64,000 bases of DNA from assembly GCF_029626155.1 (NCBI RefSeq), contig NZ_JARUBL010000001.1, positions 3,638,501-3,702,500 on the forward strand, read 5' to 3'. The notes beneath the pieces were generated by a model that saw only the letters and a list, made by a program, of their open reading frames with translations, had not been told where the DNA came from and did no database searches. The position numbers and the translations under genes were made by a program. The DNA is from Solwaraspora sp. WMMD1047 (lineage in GTDB: Bacteria > Actinomycetota > Actinomycetes > Mycobacteriales > Micromonosporaceae). Shown here piece by piece: positions 33,269 through 44,469 of this stretch (the first letter of the stretch is position 1; every line of letters starts with the position of its first letter).

Positions 33269-35511
33269 GTCCGCCCGTGGAAGGTCCGGGCGATGACGTC
33301 GCGCTGCTGCTCGGGGGTGAGCCGGACGAAGTTCACCGCGTACCCGGAGACCCGGATGGTCAGTTGCGGGTACTTCTCCGGATTCGCCATGGCGTCCTGC
33401 AGAGTGGCCCGATCCAGCACGTTGACGTTGAGGTGGAAACCACCCGCGTCGGTGTAGCCGTCCAGCACCCCGACCAGGTTGGTGATCCGCTCGTCCCGGT
33501 CGTGCCCGAGCCCGTCCGGGGTGACCGTGCCGGTCAGCGAGATGCCGTCCCGGGCCTCGTCGTACGGCAGCTTCGCCACCGACAGCGCTGCGGCGACCAG
33601 GCCGTGCCGGTCCCGCCCGTTCATCGGGTTCGCCCCTGGCGCGAACGGTTCACCGGCCCGGCGGCCGTCCGGAGTGTGGCCGGTGTGCCGGCCGTACACG
33701 ACGTTCGAGGTGATGGTCAGCACCGACAGCGTCGGCTCGGCCGCCCGGTAGGTGGCCCGCCGCCGCACCTTGGCCATGAAGGTACGCACCAGCCAGACCG
33801 CGATCTGGTCGACCCGCTCGTCGTTGTTGCCGAAGCACGGGAACTCCCCGTCGACCACATAGTCGGTGACCAGGCCGGTCTGGTCGCGCAGCACCTTGAC
33901 CTTGGCGTGCTTGATGGCCGACAGGCTGTCCGCGGCCACCGACAGCCCGGCGATCCCGGTGGCCAGGAAGCGGCGAACCGGGTAGTCGTGCAACGCCATC
34001 TCGATCCGCTCGTAGGCGTACCGGTCGTGCATCCGGTGGATGACGTTCAGCGCGTCGACGTAGGTGTCGGCGAGCCAGTCCAACACCCGGTCGTAAGCCG
34101 CCAGCACCTCGTCGTAGTCGAGCTCCTCGCCTCCCACCGGCGGCGTCGCCGGCGCCACCTGCTCGCCGGTGATCTCGTCCCGGCCGCCGTTGATCCCGTA
34201 GAGCAACGCCTTGGCCAGGTTCGCGCGGGCGCCGAAGAACTGCATGTCCTTGCCCACCCGCATGGCCGACACGCAGCAGGCGATCGCGGTGTCGTCGTCG
34301 AACCGGGTCCGGATCAGGTCGTCGTTCTCGTACTGGATGGCGCTGGTGTCCAGGGAGACCTGGGCGCAGAACCGCTTGAACCCGGCCGGCAGGGCCGGCG
34401 ACCAGAGCACCGTCAGGTTCGGCTCGGGCGCCGGACCGAGGTTGTAGAGGGTCTGCAGGTACCGGAAACTGGTACGGGTCACCAGGGTCCGCCCGTCGCC
34501 GGCCATCCCGCCGAGCGCCTCGGTCACCCAGGTCGGGTCGCCGGAGAAGAGCTGGTCGTACTCGGGGGTCCGCAGGAACCGGATGATCCGCAGCTTGATC
34601 ACGAAATCGTCGACCAGTTCCTGCGCGTCGATCTCGGTCAACCGGCCCTCGGCGAGGTCCCGTTCCAGGTAGATGTCGAGGAACGTGGCGGTGCGGCCCA
34701 GCGACATCGCGGCCCCGTTCTGCTCCTTCGTCGCCGCCAGGTACGCCAGGTAGAGCCATTGGACAGCCTCCCGGGCGGTGGCCGCCGGCCGGGACACGTC
34801 CTGGCCGTAGCTGGCCGCCATCTCGGTCAGCTCGGTGAGCGCCCGGATCTGTTCGGCGAGCTCCTCCCGGTCCCGGATCACCTCCTCGGTGGACGGCAGG
34901 TCGTCCAGCGCGGCCCGGTGCTCCTGTCGTTCGGCGATGAGCCGCTGCACGCCGTAGAGCGGGACCCGGCGGTAGTCGCCGATGATCCGGCCCCGCCCGT
35001 AGGCGTCCGGCAGCCCGGTGATGATGTGCGAGCGGCGGGCCGCCAGCACGGCGGCCGGGTACGCGTCGAAGACCGCGTCGTTGTGGGTCTTGCGGTGCGC
35101 GGTGAAGGTCCGCCGCACCGCCGGGTCGAGCTGGTAGCCGTACGCCTGCAGGCTGGCTTCCACCATCCGCAGGCCGCCGGCCGGCATGATGGCCCGGCGC
35201 AGGGGGGCGTCGGTCTGCAGGCCGACGATCAGCTCGTCGGACCGGTCGATGTAGCCGGGGGCGTGCGCGGTGATGGTGGCGGGGGTGGCGGCGTCCACGT
35301 CGTACACGCCACGCTTGCGCTCCTCGACGAACATCTCCTGCAGCCGTCCCCAGACCCGGAGGGTGCGGCAGGTGGCGCCGGTCAGGAACGAGGCATCCCC
35401 CTCGTACGGTGTGTGGTTGTGTCGGATGAAGTCGGCCACGTCGACGCGCTGCCGCCAGGTGTCACCCTGGAAGCCGCGCCATGCCGCTGGTCGCTGTTCG
35501 TTGACGGTCAC
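33265..35511 (-). CDS. pflB: Pyruvate formate-lyase
   Basis: Glycyl-radical enzyme that splits pyruvate with CoA to formate and acetyl-CoA under anoxia. The paired active-site cysteines are present in [21 protein letters not shown] (Cys412-Cys413), and the C-terminal radical loop [14 protein letters not shown] has the radical Gly at about 723. The 748-residue length is usual. GTG 35511 was chosen because GGAGG lies 8 bases upstream; the upstream extension is Pro/Arg-rich and reads as the UspA gene in another frame. It overlaps the UspA gene by 50 bp and the activase by 4 bp. A radical enzyme in an aerobic-type actinomycete suggests an oxygen-limitation role. Confidence 0.93.
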   Translation of the reverse strand: MTVNEQRPAAWRGFQGDTWRQRVDVADFIRHNHTPYEGDASFLTGATCRTLRVWGRLQEMFVEERKRGVYDVDAATPATITAHAPGYIDRSDELIVGLQTDAPLRRAIMPAGGLRMVEASLQAYGYQLDPAVRRTFTAHRKTHNDAVFDAYPAAVLAARRSHIITGLPDAYGRGRIIGDYRRVPLYGVQRLIAERQEHRAALDDLPSTEEVIRDREELAEQIRALTELTEMAASYGQDVSRPAATAREAVQWLYLAYLAATKEQNGAAMSLGRTATFLDIYLERDLAEGRLTEIDAQELVDDFVIKLRIIRFLRTPEYDQLFSGDPTWVTEALGGMAGDGRTLVTRTSFRYLQTLYNLGPAPEPNLTVLWSPALPAGFKRFCAQVSLDTSAIQYENDDLIRTRFDDDTAIACCVSAMRVGKDMQFFGARANLAKALLYGINGGRDEITGEQVAPATPPVGGEELDYDEVLAAYDRVLDWLADTYVDALNVIHRMHDRYAYERIEMALHDYPVRRFLATGIAGLSVAADSLSAIKHAKVKVLRDQTGLVTDYVVDGEFPCFGNNDERVDQIAVWLVRTFMAKVRRRATYRAAEPTLSVLTITSNVVYGRHTGHTPDGRRAGEPFAPGANPMNGRDRHGLVAAALSVAKLPYDEARDGISLTGTVTPDGLGHDRDERITNLVGVLDGYTDAGGFHLNVNVLDRATLQDAMANPEKYPQLTIRVSGYAVNFVRLTPEQQRDVIARTFHGRT

Positions 35512-36007
35512 GACCCGTCCCTCCTTCTGCTGCTGCCGGTTCGGTGGGGGCCGCGACGACCACCACCGGCACCGGCGGTTGGGGTCCGCGCCGGCGGGCG
35601 AGCCGGGCGGTGAGCGCGTCGCCGGTGCGGACGGCCCCGGTGTCGGTGGCGGGTCCGCCGCCACCGACCACGACCAGGTCGGCGAAGTCGGCCGCGTGGC
35701 ACAGCGCGGTGACCGGGTCGGCCAGGACGACCTCCGTGGCGACCGGCGGGATCGGGACCAGGCCCGCGCCGGCCGCGGCGACCGCGTCGCGTTGCCGCCG
35801 CTGCAGCCTCAACCGCGCGGTGACCAGGTCGTCGCGCCGGCGGGCGGTGGCCCGGTCGGCGGTCGGCCAGGCGGTGACGACGAGTACCCGGGACTGCCGG
35901 CGGTCCGCCTCACGCAGCGCCCACGCCAGTGCGGCCCGCGCCGCCGGCGATCCGTCGAAGCCGACCGCGATCCGGCCCCGATCCGTCGTCCCGTGCGCTG
36001 TCTCCAC
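35462..36007 (-). CDS. UspA-domain universal stress protein
   Basis: A single UspA domain: [26 protein letters not shown] at the N-terminus is the classical strand-loop-helix, and [13 protein letters not shown] and PVVVVAA are the C-terminal strands. The ATP-binding G-2x-G-9x-G(S/T) motif appears only partly ([12 protein letters not shown]...). GTG start with weak Shine-Dalgarno. It is the first gene of the pfl operon; UspA proteins are frequent members of DosR-type hypoxia regulons. A DosR/OsdR-like dyad lies 36 bp before its start. Confidence 0.85.
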   Translation of the reverse strand: METAHGTTDRGRIAVGFDGSPAARAALAWALREADRRQSRVLVVTAWPTADRATARRRDDLVTARLRLQRRQRDAVAAAGAGLVPIPPVATEVVLADPVTALCHAADFADLVVVGGGGPATDTGAVRTGDALTARLARRRGPQPPVPVVVVAAPTEPAAAEGGTGRDRQRTATSGMARLPG

Positions 36008-36042
36008 ACCTTGATCCTGCAGTCGTGCGTGGCAGCGGCGTA

Positions 36043-36056
36043 GGGCCGCTGGGCCC
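36043..36056. promoter_or_regulatory. DosR/OsdR-like dyad between UspA and CBS genes
   Basis: GGGCC-GCTG-GGCCC: a perfect dyad with the four-base spacer of DosR/OsdR-type operators, matching the GGGCC variant described for Streptomyces. It lies between two divergent stress genes. Confidence 0.45.
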
Positions 36057-36189
36057 GGCCGGCCCGGGCCACCCGGCCCTGCCGGCGACCGGCCACCCCG
36101 CCATACCGTCGGATTGGCAGAAGTTCGGACGTGGAGAACTGGTGTGAGCGACCGGAGACGAGGGACCGGGCGCGGAAGGAGGGTCCGAG

Positions 36190-36894
36190 ATGAGAACGTG
36201 GCGGGTGAGCGACGTGATGACCACCGACGTGGCGGCGGTCGGCGAGGACACCCCGTACCGGGAGATCATCGACGTGGTCACCGGCCGGCGGGTCAGCGCG
36301 GTGCCGGTGGTGGACGACTTCCGTCGGGTGCTGGGGGTGGTCTCCGAGGCTGATCTCCTGCACAAGGTCGAGCTGATCGGCCAACCGCACCAGCGGCGGA
36401 TCTTCGCCAGCCGGCGCCGGCGCACGGCCGAGCAGAAGGCCGAGGCGGCGACCGCGCGGGACCTGATGACCGCCCCGGCGGTGACCGTGCACGGCCACAC
36501 CGCCCTGGCCCGGGCGGCCCGCAGGATGGAACGCGAGGACGTCAAGCGGCTGCCGGTGGTCGACGACCTCGGCCGGCTGGTGGGCATCGTGACCCGCGGT
36601 GACCTGCTCAAGGTGCACCTGCGTCCGGACGCCGAGATCCGCTTCGACGTCGTGCAGGAGGTGCTCTGGCGGGTCCTGGCGGTCGAGGAGGGCCGGATCC
36701 AGGTGACCGTCGACGGCGGCGTGGTGCGGCTGCGTGGCCGGCTGGACCGGCGCAGCGCGGTGCAGATCGCGTTGCGGCTGGCGGCCCAGGTGAGCGGCGT
36801 CGTCGAGGTGATCGACGAGCTGGACTACGAGTTCGACGACACCCTGCTGACCGGTGCGGTGGCCTTCCCGCCCCCGACCACCGGGGTCCGTTGA
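36190..36894 (+). CDS. CBS-pair and BON domain protein
   Basis: Two CBS motifs (VSDVMTTDVAAVGEDTPYREII... and ARDLMTAPAVTVHGHTALARAARRM) occupy about residues 1-150, and a BON-type domain follows (IQVTVDGGVVRLRGRLDRRSAVQIALRLAAQVSGVVEVID). CBS pairs bind adenosine nucleotides and BON domains attach to membranes or DNA-linked proteins. The ATG has GGAGG seven bases upstream. Mycobacterial Hrp1, a CBS protein, is also under DosR, so this fits a hypoxia locus. A strong bidirectional terminator follows. Confidence 0.85.
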   Translation: MRTWRVSDVMTTDVAAVGEDTPYREIIDVVTGRRVSAVPVVDDFRRVLGVVSEADLLHKVELIGQPHQRRIFASRRRRTAEQKAEAATARDLMTAPAVTVHGHTALARAARRMEREDVKRLPVVDDLGRLVGIVTRGDLLKVHLRPDAEIRFDVVQEVLWRVLAVEEGRIQVTVDGGVVRLRGRLDRRSAVQIALRLAAQVSGVVEVIDELDYEFDDTLLTGAVAFPPPTTGVR

Positions 36895-36920
36895 CCGGGC
36901 CGACGCCTGGCGCGGCAGGC

Positions 36921-36953
36921 CGGAGGGGACCAGGTTCGCCCTGGTCCCCTCCG
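36921..36953. terminator. Bidirectional hairpin terminator
   Basis: A perfect 14-bp stem (arm CGGAGGGGACCAGG) with a 5-nt loop between the convergent CBS-BON gene and the small membrane protein gene. Confidence 0.7.
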
Positions 36954-36973
36954 ACGCGCCCCGGGGCGGCGGC

Positions 36974-37465
36974 TCACCGACGCGCCCGGGCCGGCGGCTC
37001 GACCACCAGCCGTTGGGCGCGCAGGATCCGGGCCCACAGCGGACGCCGACCGGTCCCGCCCGACCGGCTGGCCCGCAGGTCCGGGCCGGGGAGTCCCTTG
37101 AGGCTCACCCAGCCGCCCGGTCCCATCGTCACCGTTCCGATGACCGGCGGGCGGCGCCGCCGGATCGCCACGAGCGACACCGCCGCCGCCGTGACGGTCA
37201 CCGCGGCCAGCGCCGCCGACAGCACCTGGTCGAGGTCCACCACGGGGGTGAACCGGGCTGTCGTGCCGGTGACCAGGTAGGCACCCACCGGCCTCCCGCC
37301 CCGCTCCACGGGGACCAGCCGAGCCGCCGGCCCGTCCGTCGGGACCAGCGGGGAGTCAGGTCCGCCCGTCGGGACCCGCCGGGACGGTTGCCCGGCCGCC
37401 CCGTTCGCCGGGGCGCGCGGCGCGTCCGCCGCCAACGGGCGGACGCGCGGTGCGGTGCTGCTCAT
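36974..37465 (-). CDS. Small membrane protein downstream of ppdK
   Basis: Unrecognised 163-residue protein. The first ~85 residues are low-complexity Pro/Gly/Arg, followed by one hydrophobic helix (VLSAALAAVTVTAAAVSLVAI) and a basic C-terminal tail. AAGGAG lies upstream of the ATG. It starts 10 bp after the ppdK stop, so both are likely one transcript. Coding status is supported by the ribosome-binding site and terminator, not by homology. Confidence 0.5.
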   Translation of the reverse strand: MSSTAPRVRPLAADAPRAPANGAAGQPSRRVPTGGPDSPLVPTDGPAARLVPVERGGRPVGAYLVTGTTARFTPVVDLDQVLSAALAAVTVTAAAVSLVAIRRRRPPVIGTVTMGPGGWVSLKGLPGPDLRASRSGGTGRRPLWARILRAQRLVVEPPARARR

Positions 37466-37475
37466 GTCGTACTCC

Positions 37476-40163
<2,688 letters not shown>

Positions 40164-40235
40164 CTCGACCGCCTCCACTCGGATCCGCGCGGATGCTCTC
40201 CCTCCGTCGTACCAACCGGGGTGGGGGCCGCCCAG

Positions 40236-40269
40236 CGGCGAAGGTCCCGAGCGGAGGGGACCTTCGCCG
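40236..40269 (-). terminator. Hairpin between the BNR protein gene and ppdK
   Basis: A perfect 13-bp stem (arm CGGCGAAGGTCCC) with an 8-nt loop immediately after the stop of the BNR gene. Besides ending that transcript it lies in the ppdK upstream region. GGGACCTTCG is also found in the DosR-like box at 6075, but here the hairpin explanation suffices. Confidence 0.65.
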
Positions 40270-40270
40270 G

Positions 40271-41662
40271 TCAGCCCAGCCGGAAGTCGGCGACCCGCAG
40301 CGGCGACGGCCTGGTGCCGGTCGACCGCTGCTGGTAGAGCACCGACAGCACCCCCTGGCTGCGGACCCGGTGCTCGTCGACCACCACCTCACCGAAGGCG
40401 TTCAGGCCGGCCCCGTCGAACCGCAGCGCCCAGTCGGTCCAGCCGCTGGCCCGGCTGGCGGCCACGATCCGCCCGTACGGCAGCACCAGGTAGGCGTTGT
40501 CGGCGGCGTCGAGGACGATCCGGGTCCGGCCGAAGGCGTTGAGCGGCACCGGGATCTCCGTCTTGTGCCAGGTTCCGGCCGGTTCGCGGCGCAGGTGGAA
40601 GATCCGGCCGTGCGAGCGCCGCTGGGCGACGAAGCTGGTCACGCACGGGGTGAACCGGGCGGGCACGTAGCTGATGACCACGTGTGGCTGGCCGGTCGAG
40701 TCGACCGCCTGGCTCTCCTGGTTGATCAGGGCGTGGTCGACGCCGAGCGGGTCGACCACGTGGCCGGGGCTGGTCAGCGACAGCAGCGTCGGCCCGCCGG
40801 TCGTGGCCACCGGTTCACCGGCGTTGTTGCGCCAGGTCCGGCCGGTGTCGTCGCTGTACGCGTACCCGGTGTCGTGGTTGGCCAGGCCGCCCGGGTCGCC
40901 GAGCACGGCGGTGCGTTCCCGCCAGGTGAAGGCCGCGTGCAGCCGGCCGGTGCCGTCGTAGGTGAGCCCGTGCAGGTAGAGGTTGCGGGTCGTGCTGGTG
41001 GCGCCGTTGGCGGCGTACGTGCCGGTGGCGCTGGTCCAGGGGCCGAGGAGGTTCCACCGCCCGTCGTGGTATTCGGCCAGCTCCATCCGCCCGTTGCTGG
41101 AGTGGCCGGTCCGGTACGACAGCTGCAGCCGGCCGTCGGGGGCGGCCAGGAACCGGGGGTAGCTGATCCCGCCGAGGTCCGCCCCGTCCAGATCGCGGTG
41201 GACCCGACCGAACCGGGTGGCGCGCCAGTCCCGGCGGGCCGGGTCGGCGACGAGCCCGGCCTCGGACCGGACGTAGTGCACGGGGGTGTCGTGGGTGTCC
41301 ATGGCGACGTGCAGCCGGCCGTCGGCGGGGGAGACCCCCAGCGAGATGGTGTTGTGGGAGTCGTACGTGCTGAGGCTGTGCGGCAGGGCCAGCCGCTGCC
41401 AGTCGCCGGCGATCCCGCTGCCGACCGGCCGGCGGGCCAGCACCACCTGCCGGCTCGCGGTGTACCAGGCGGCGTACTGGTGGCCGGCCCAGGTGAGGAT
41501 GCCGCTCTGCTGGTATGACGCCGTGTTCACCAGGCCGTCGTAGGAGACGAAGTACAGCGCGGTCCGGTCGAGCCGGGTGTCGTCGAGGCGGGCGACCGGC
41601 GGCGCTCCCGCGCCGTTCGGCGAGATCCCGGCCGGCGGGGCGGAGCGATCCACATTGGTCAC
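40271..41662 (-). CDS. BNR_4-type beta-propeller protein
   Basis: A 463-residue protein built of beta-propeller blades: SRQVVLARRPVGSGIAGDWQRL, SHNTISLGVSPADGRLHVAMDTHDTPVHYVRS and YSDDTGRTWRNNAGEPV are typical blocks of the BNR_4 family. Related proteins are polysaccharide lyases or hydrolases of uronic-acid glycans. No signal peptide is visible, which is odd for such a fold. TATCTT lies six bases before the GTG start, so the mRNA should be leaderless. Substrate unknown. Confidence 0.72.
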   Translation of the reverse strand: MTNVDRSAPPAGISPNGAGAPPVARLDDTRLDRTALYFVSYDGLVNTASYQQSGILTWAGHQYAAWYTASRQVVLARRPVGSGIAGDWQRLALPHSLSTYDSHNTISLGVSPADGRLHVAMDTHDTPVHYVRSEAGLVADPARRDWRATRFGRVHRDLDGADLGGISYPRFLAAPDGRLQLSYRTGHSSNGRMELAEYHDGRWNLLGPWTSATGTYAANGATSTTRNLYLHGLTYDGTGRLHAAFTWRERTAVLGDPGGLANHDTGYAYSDDTGRTWRNNAGEPVATTGGPTLLSLTSPGHVVDPLGVDHALINQESQAVDSTGQPHVVISYVPARFTPCVTSFVAQRRSHGRIFHLRREPAGTWHKTEIPVPLNAFGRTRIVLDAADNAYLVLPYGRIVAASRASGWTDWALRFDGAGLNAFGEVVVDEHRVRSQGVLSVLYQQRSTGTRPSPLRVADFRLG

Positions 41663-41668
41663 AATTGA

Positions 41669-41674
41669 AAGATA
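41669..41674 (-). promoter_or_regulatory. Leaderless promoter -10 for the BNR gene
   Basis: On the minus strand TATCTT, six bases, GTG; an ATTGA-N6-TCAAT dyad spans it and may be an operator. Confidence 0.5.
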
Positions 41675-41720
41675 TCAATGGGACTGAAAAGGTGGGCACA
41701 CCACGCCGGCCAGCCGCGGA

Positions 41721-41732
41721 TACAGTGACCCG
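41721..41732 (+). promoter_or_regulatory. Leaderless promoter -10 for the DUF885 gene
   Basis: TACAGT, six bases, ATG at 41733; no ribosome-binding site. Confidence 0.5.
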
Positions 41733-43403
41733 ATGACGCCCGTCTTCGCCCTCTGCGCCCGATACGTCGCGGAGGCAGCCGCCCTCGACCCGGTCTCCGC
41801 CGAGCTGCGCGGGGTGGCCGGTGATCTCGGCCCGGCCACCGACCACAGCCCCGACGGGTACGCCGCCCGCGCCGACCTGATCCGCACCACCCTCGCCGAG
41901 CTCGACCGCACCGAGGTGACCTCCGAGTCGGACCGGCTGGCCGCCGACCACCTGCGCGAACGGCTGACGGCAGACCGCGTCTGGCACGACACCGGCGAAC
42001 CGCTGCGCTACCTGCAGGCCCCGTTCGGGCTGCTCCACACCGTCCGCGACAGCGCCGAACTGCTGCCCACCCACGACAACGACCAGTGGCGGCGGGTCGC
42101 CGCCCGGCTGGCCGCGATCCCGACGATGCTGGCCGGCTGGCGGGCCAGCCTGGCGCTCGGCCTCGACCGGGGCCTGCCGGCCGCCCGCCGGCAGGCCCTG
42201 GAGTCGGCCGGCCAGGCCGACCGCTACGTCGGGTCGCACGACCGGCTGGTCGCCGCCCACGGCGACGGCCCGCTCGCCGCCGAACTCGCCCAGGCCGCCC
42301 GGGCGGCCTACCGGGGGTACGCCGAAACCGCCGACTACCTGCGCCGGGAGTACGCCCCCCGGGCCACCGAAACCGACGGGGTCGGGGCCGAACGGTACGC
42401 GGTCGGCGCCCGGCGCAGCCTCGGCGCGGACCTCGACCCGCTCGACGCCTACCGGTGGGGGTGGGAGGAGCTGCACCGCATCGAGGAGGAGATGCGGCGG
42501 GAGGCCGACGGCGTACGCTCCGGCGCCAGTGTGGACGAGGCGATCGCCCTGCTCGACCAGACCCGGTACGTGGTCGGGACCCAGGCCTACCATGACTGGC
42601 TGCGGCAGTGGCACGACCGGGCGATCGAGCAGCTCGACGGCCGCCACTTCGACATCCCCGCCCCGCTGCGCCGCATCGACGTGACCCTGGAACCCGACTC
42701 CACCTCCGGCGCGCCGTACTACACCGGGCCGAGCGAGGACCTGAGCCGGGCCGGGCGCACCTGGTGGCCGCTCGGCGGCCGGCAGCGGTTCGAGACCTGG
42801 AGCGAACTGTCCACCGTCTTCCACGAGGGCGTACCCGGACACCACCTGCAGGTCGGCGCGGTCCGGCTGGCCGACGACCGGCGGCTGTCGCGGTTCGCCC
42901 GGTTCACCGGCGTCAGCGGCCACTCCGAGGGCTGGGCGCTCTACGCCGAACGGCTCGCCGACGAACTCGGCTGGTTCACCGAACCGGGCAGCCGGCTCGG
43001 CATGCTCACCGGCTCCGCGCTGCGCGCCGCCCGGGTCGTGATCGACATCGGCGTACACCTGGACCTGCCGCTGCCCGACGGCTCCCGGTGGAGCTTCGAG
43101 GTGGCCAGCGAGTTCCTGCGGACCCGGGGCCGGTCCGAGGCGTACCGGGTGCACCCGGAGGTGGTCCGCTACTTCGGCTGGCCGGGGCAGGCCATCTCGT
43201 ACAAGCTCGGTGAGCGGGCCTGGCTCGCGGCCCGCGACGAGGCGCGGACCCGGCCCGGCTTCGACCTGAAACGGTGGCACACGGCCGCCCTGGACCTCGG
43301 GCCGATCGGCCTCGACGGCCTGGCCGAGGCGCTCCGCAAGCTGCCCGCGTCGACCGGGCCGGTTGCCGAGCCGGTGCACACTGCGGATGAGGGGAGCGTG
43401 TGA
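41733..43403 (+). CDS. DUF885 family protein
   Basis: A 556-residue DUF885 protein, a family of putative zinc peptidases or hydrolases. TVFHEGVPGHHLQVGAV gives the HExxxxH-like metal motif (about residue 363), and FTGVSGHSEGWALYAERLADELGW supplies the third ligand region. Length is normal. Possibly leaderless. The following small protein starts one base after its stop. Confidence 0.8.
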   Translation: MTPVFALCARYVAEAAALDPVSAELRGVAGDLGPATDHSPDGYAARADLIRTTLAELDRTEVTSESDRLAADHLRERLTADRVWHDTGEPLRYLQAPFGLLHTVRDSAELLPTHDNDQWRRVAARLAAIPTMLAGWRASLALGLDRGLPAARRQALESAGQADRYVGSHDRLVAAHGDGPLAAELAQAARAAYRGYAETADYLRREYAPRATETDGVGAERYAVGARRSLGADLDPLDAYRWGWEELHRIEEEMRREADGVRSGASVDEAIALLDQTRYVVGTQAYHDWLRQWHDRAIEQLDGRHFDIPAPLRRIDVTLEPDSTSGAPYYTGPSEDLSRAGRTWWPLGGRQRFETWSELSTVFHEGVPGHHLQVGAVRLADDRRLSRFARFTGVSGHSEGWALYAERLADELGWFTEPGSRLGMLTGSALRAARVVIDIGVHLDLPLPDGSRWSFEVASEFLRTRGRSEAYRVHPEVVRYFGWPGQAISYKLGERAWLAARDEARTRPGFDLKRWHTAALDLGPIGLDGLAEALRKLPASTGPVAEPVHTADEGSV

Positions 43404-43404
43404 C

Positions 43405-43641
43405 ATGGAAACGGCATTCTGGATCGGCGGACTGATCGTCGCCGTGATCGTGGTGATGATGTTCATCAACCTGGTCACCGGGCGGGGTAGCGGGCACCCG
43501 ACGGACAATCCGCAGCGGACGCACGACGCCTACCACGGTGCGGCGGGCGCCGGCGGCGTCACCGACTCCTGGGGCGGCGACAGCGGTGGCGGTTTCAGTG
43601 GTGGCGGCGACGGGGGTGGCGGAGGCGGAGGCGGCAGCTGA
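43405..43641 (+). CDS. Small membrane protein with Gly-rich tail
   Basis: A 78-residue protein: one N-terminal transmembrane helix (TAFWIGGLIVAVIVVMMFINLV), a polar loop and a C-terminal Gly/Ser/Asp run. ATG follows the DUF885 stop by one base, with AGGGGAG upstream inside that gene, suggesting coupling. No family recognised. Confidence 0.65.
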   Translation: METAFWIGGLIVAVIVVMMFINLVTGRGSGHPTDNPQRTHDAYHGAAGAGGVTDSWGGDSGGGFSGGGDGGGGGGGGS

Positions 43642-43689
43642 GCCCGGACCGGTGCGCTCGTCGGCGGTACCGGCCGGCATGATGATCTG

Positions 43690-44424
43690 ATGGACATCGA
43701 GCCGGTGACCGAGCTGCCCCCTCGGTCGGTGCGGCGTTCCATCGTGGTGCAGAGCTGGCGCGACCTGGCGTTCCTGCACTGGCCGGCGGATCCGGCGACC
43801 GTCGGACCGCTGCTACCGGCCGGGACCCGGCCGGACCTCCTGGACGGCGTCACGTACGTGGGCCTGATCGGGTTCCGGATGGTCGGGGTCGGGCCGCTGT
43901 CCGGGCCCGGGGTGCCGTACCTGGGCACGTTCTGCGAGACGAACGTGCGGCTCTACTCCGTCGACGCGGCGGGCCGCCGGGGGGTGGTCTTCCGGTCCCT
44001 GGACGCGGCCCGGCTGCTGCCGGTGCTGGTGGCGACGGCCAGCCTGCGGCTGCCGTACAAGTGGTCGGCGATGCGGCTGCACCGCGACGGCGACCACTAC
44101 ACCTACACCTGCCGGCGCCGCTGGCCCGGCCCGCGGGGGGCGGCCGGGAAGATGACGGTACGGGTCGGCCCGCCGGTGACCGAGCCAACTCCGCTGGAGC
44201 ACTTCCTCACCGCCCGGTGGGGGCTGCACGTGCGGGCGCACGGCCGCACCCTGTACCTGCCGAACGTGCACCCCCGCTGGCCCCTGCACCGGGCGGAGCT
44301 GACCCGACTCGACGACGAACTGGTCAAGGCCGCTGGGCTGCCGGCCCCGACCGCACCACCGGTCAGCGTGCTCTTCTCGCCCGGGGTGCCGGTGCGGTTC
44401 GGGGCACCCGTCCGGGCTGCGTGA
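43690..44424 (+). CDS. DUF2071 family protein
   Basis: A 244-residue YqjF/DUF2071 protein: SWRDLAFLHWPADPATVGPLLPAGTRPDLLDGVTYVGLIGFRM and CETNVRLYSVDAAGRRGVVFRSLDA are family blocks. Function unknown. CATGAT lies six bases before the ATG, so it is possibly leaderless. It lies 45 bp before the MFS gene and is not clearly in an operon with its neighbours. Confidence 0.8.
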   Translation: MDIEPVTELPPRSVRRSIVVQSWRDLAFLHWPADPATVGPLLPAGTRPDLLDGVTYVGLIGFRMVGVGPLSGPGVPYLGTFCETNVRLYSVDAAGRRGVVFRSLDAARLLPVLVATASLRLPYKWSAMRLHRDGDHYTYTCRRRWPGPRGAAGKMTVRVGPPVTEPTPLEHFLTARWGLHVRAHGRTLYLPNVHPRWPLHRAELTRLDDELVKAAGLPAPTAPPVSVLFSPGVPVRFGAPVRAA

Positions 44425-44457
44425 GCGCACCCTTGACCCTCGACCGGGTCGAGCCCA

Positions 44458-44469
44458 TAGCTTCCCGGC
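44458..44469 (+). promoter_or_regulatory. Leaderless promoter -10 for the MFS gene
   Basis: TAGCTT, six bases, GTG at 44470. Confidence 0.5.

Noticed and set aside
33277-35613. Long open frame of 778 codons on the plus strand opposite pflB
   Set aside because: It mirrors pflB in high-GC antisense; composition is Arg/Val/Asp-rich with no family motifs. A shadow of the real gene.
40251-40269. GGGACCTTCG as a DosR-like box upstream of ppdK
   Set aside because: It is one arm of a perfect 13-bp terminator hairpin; the second half-site does not fit the operator spacing.
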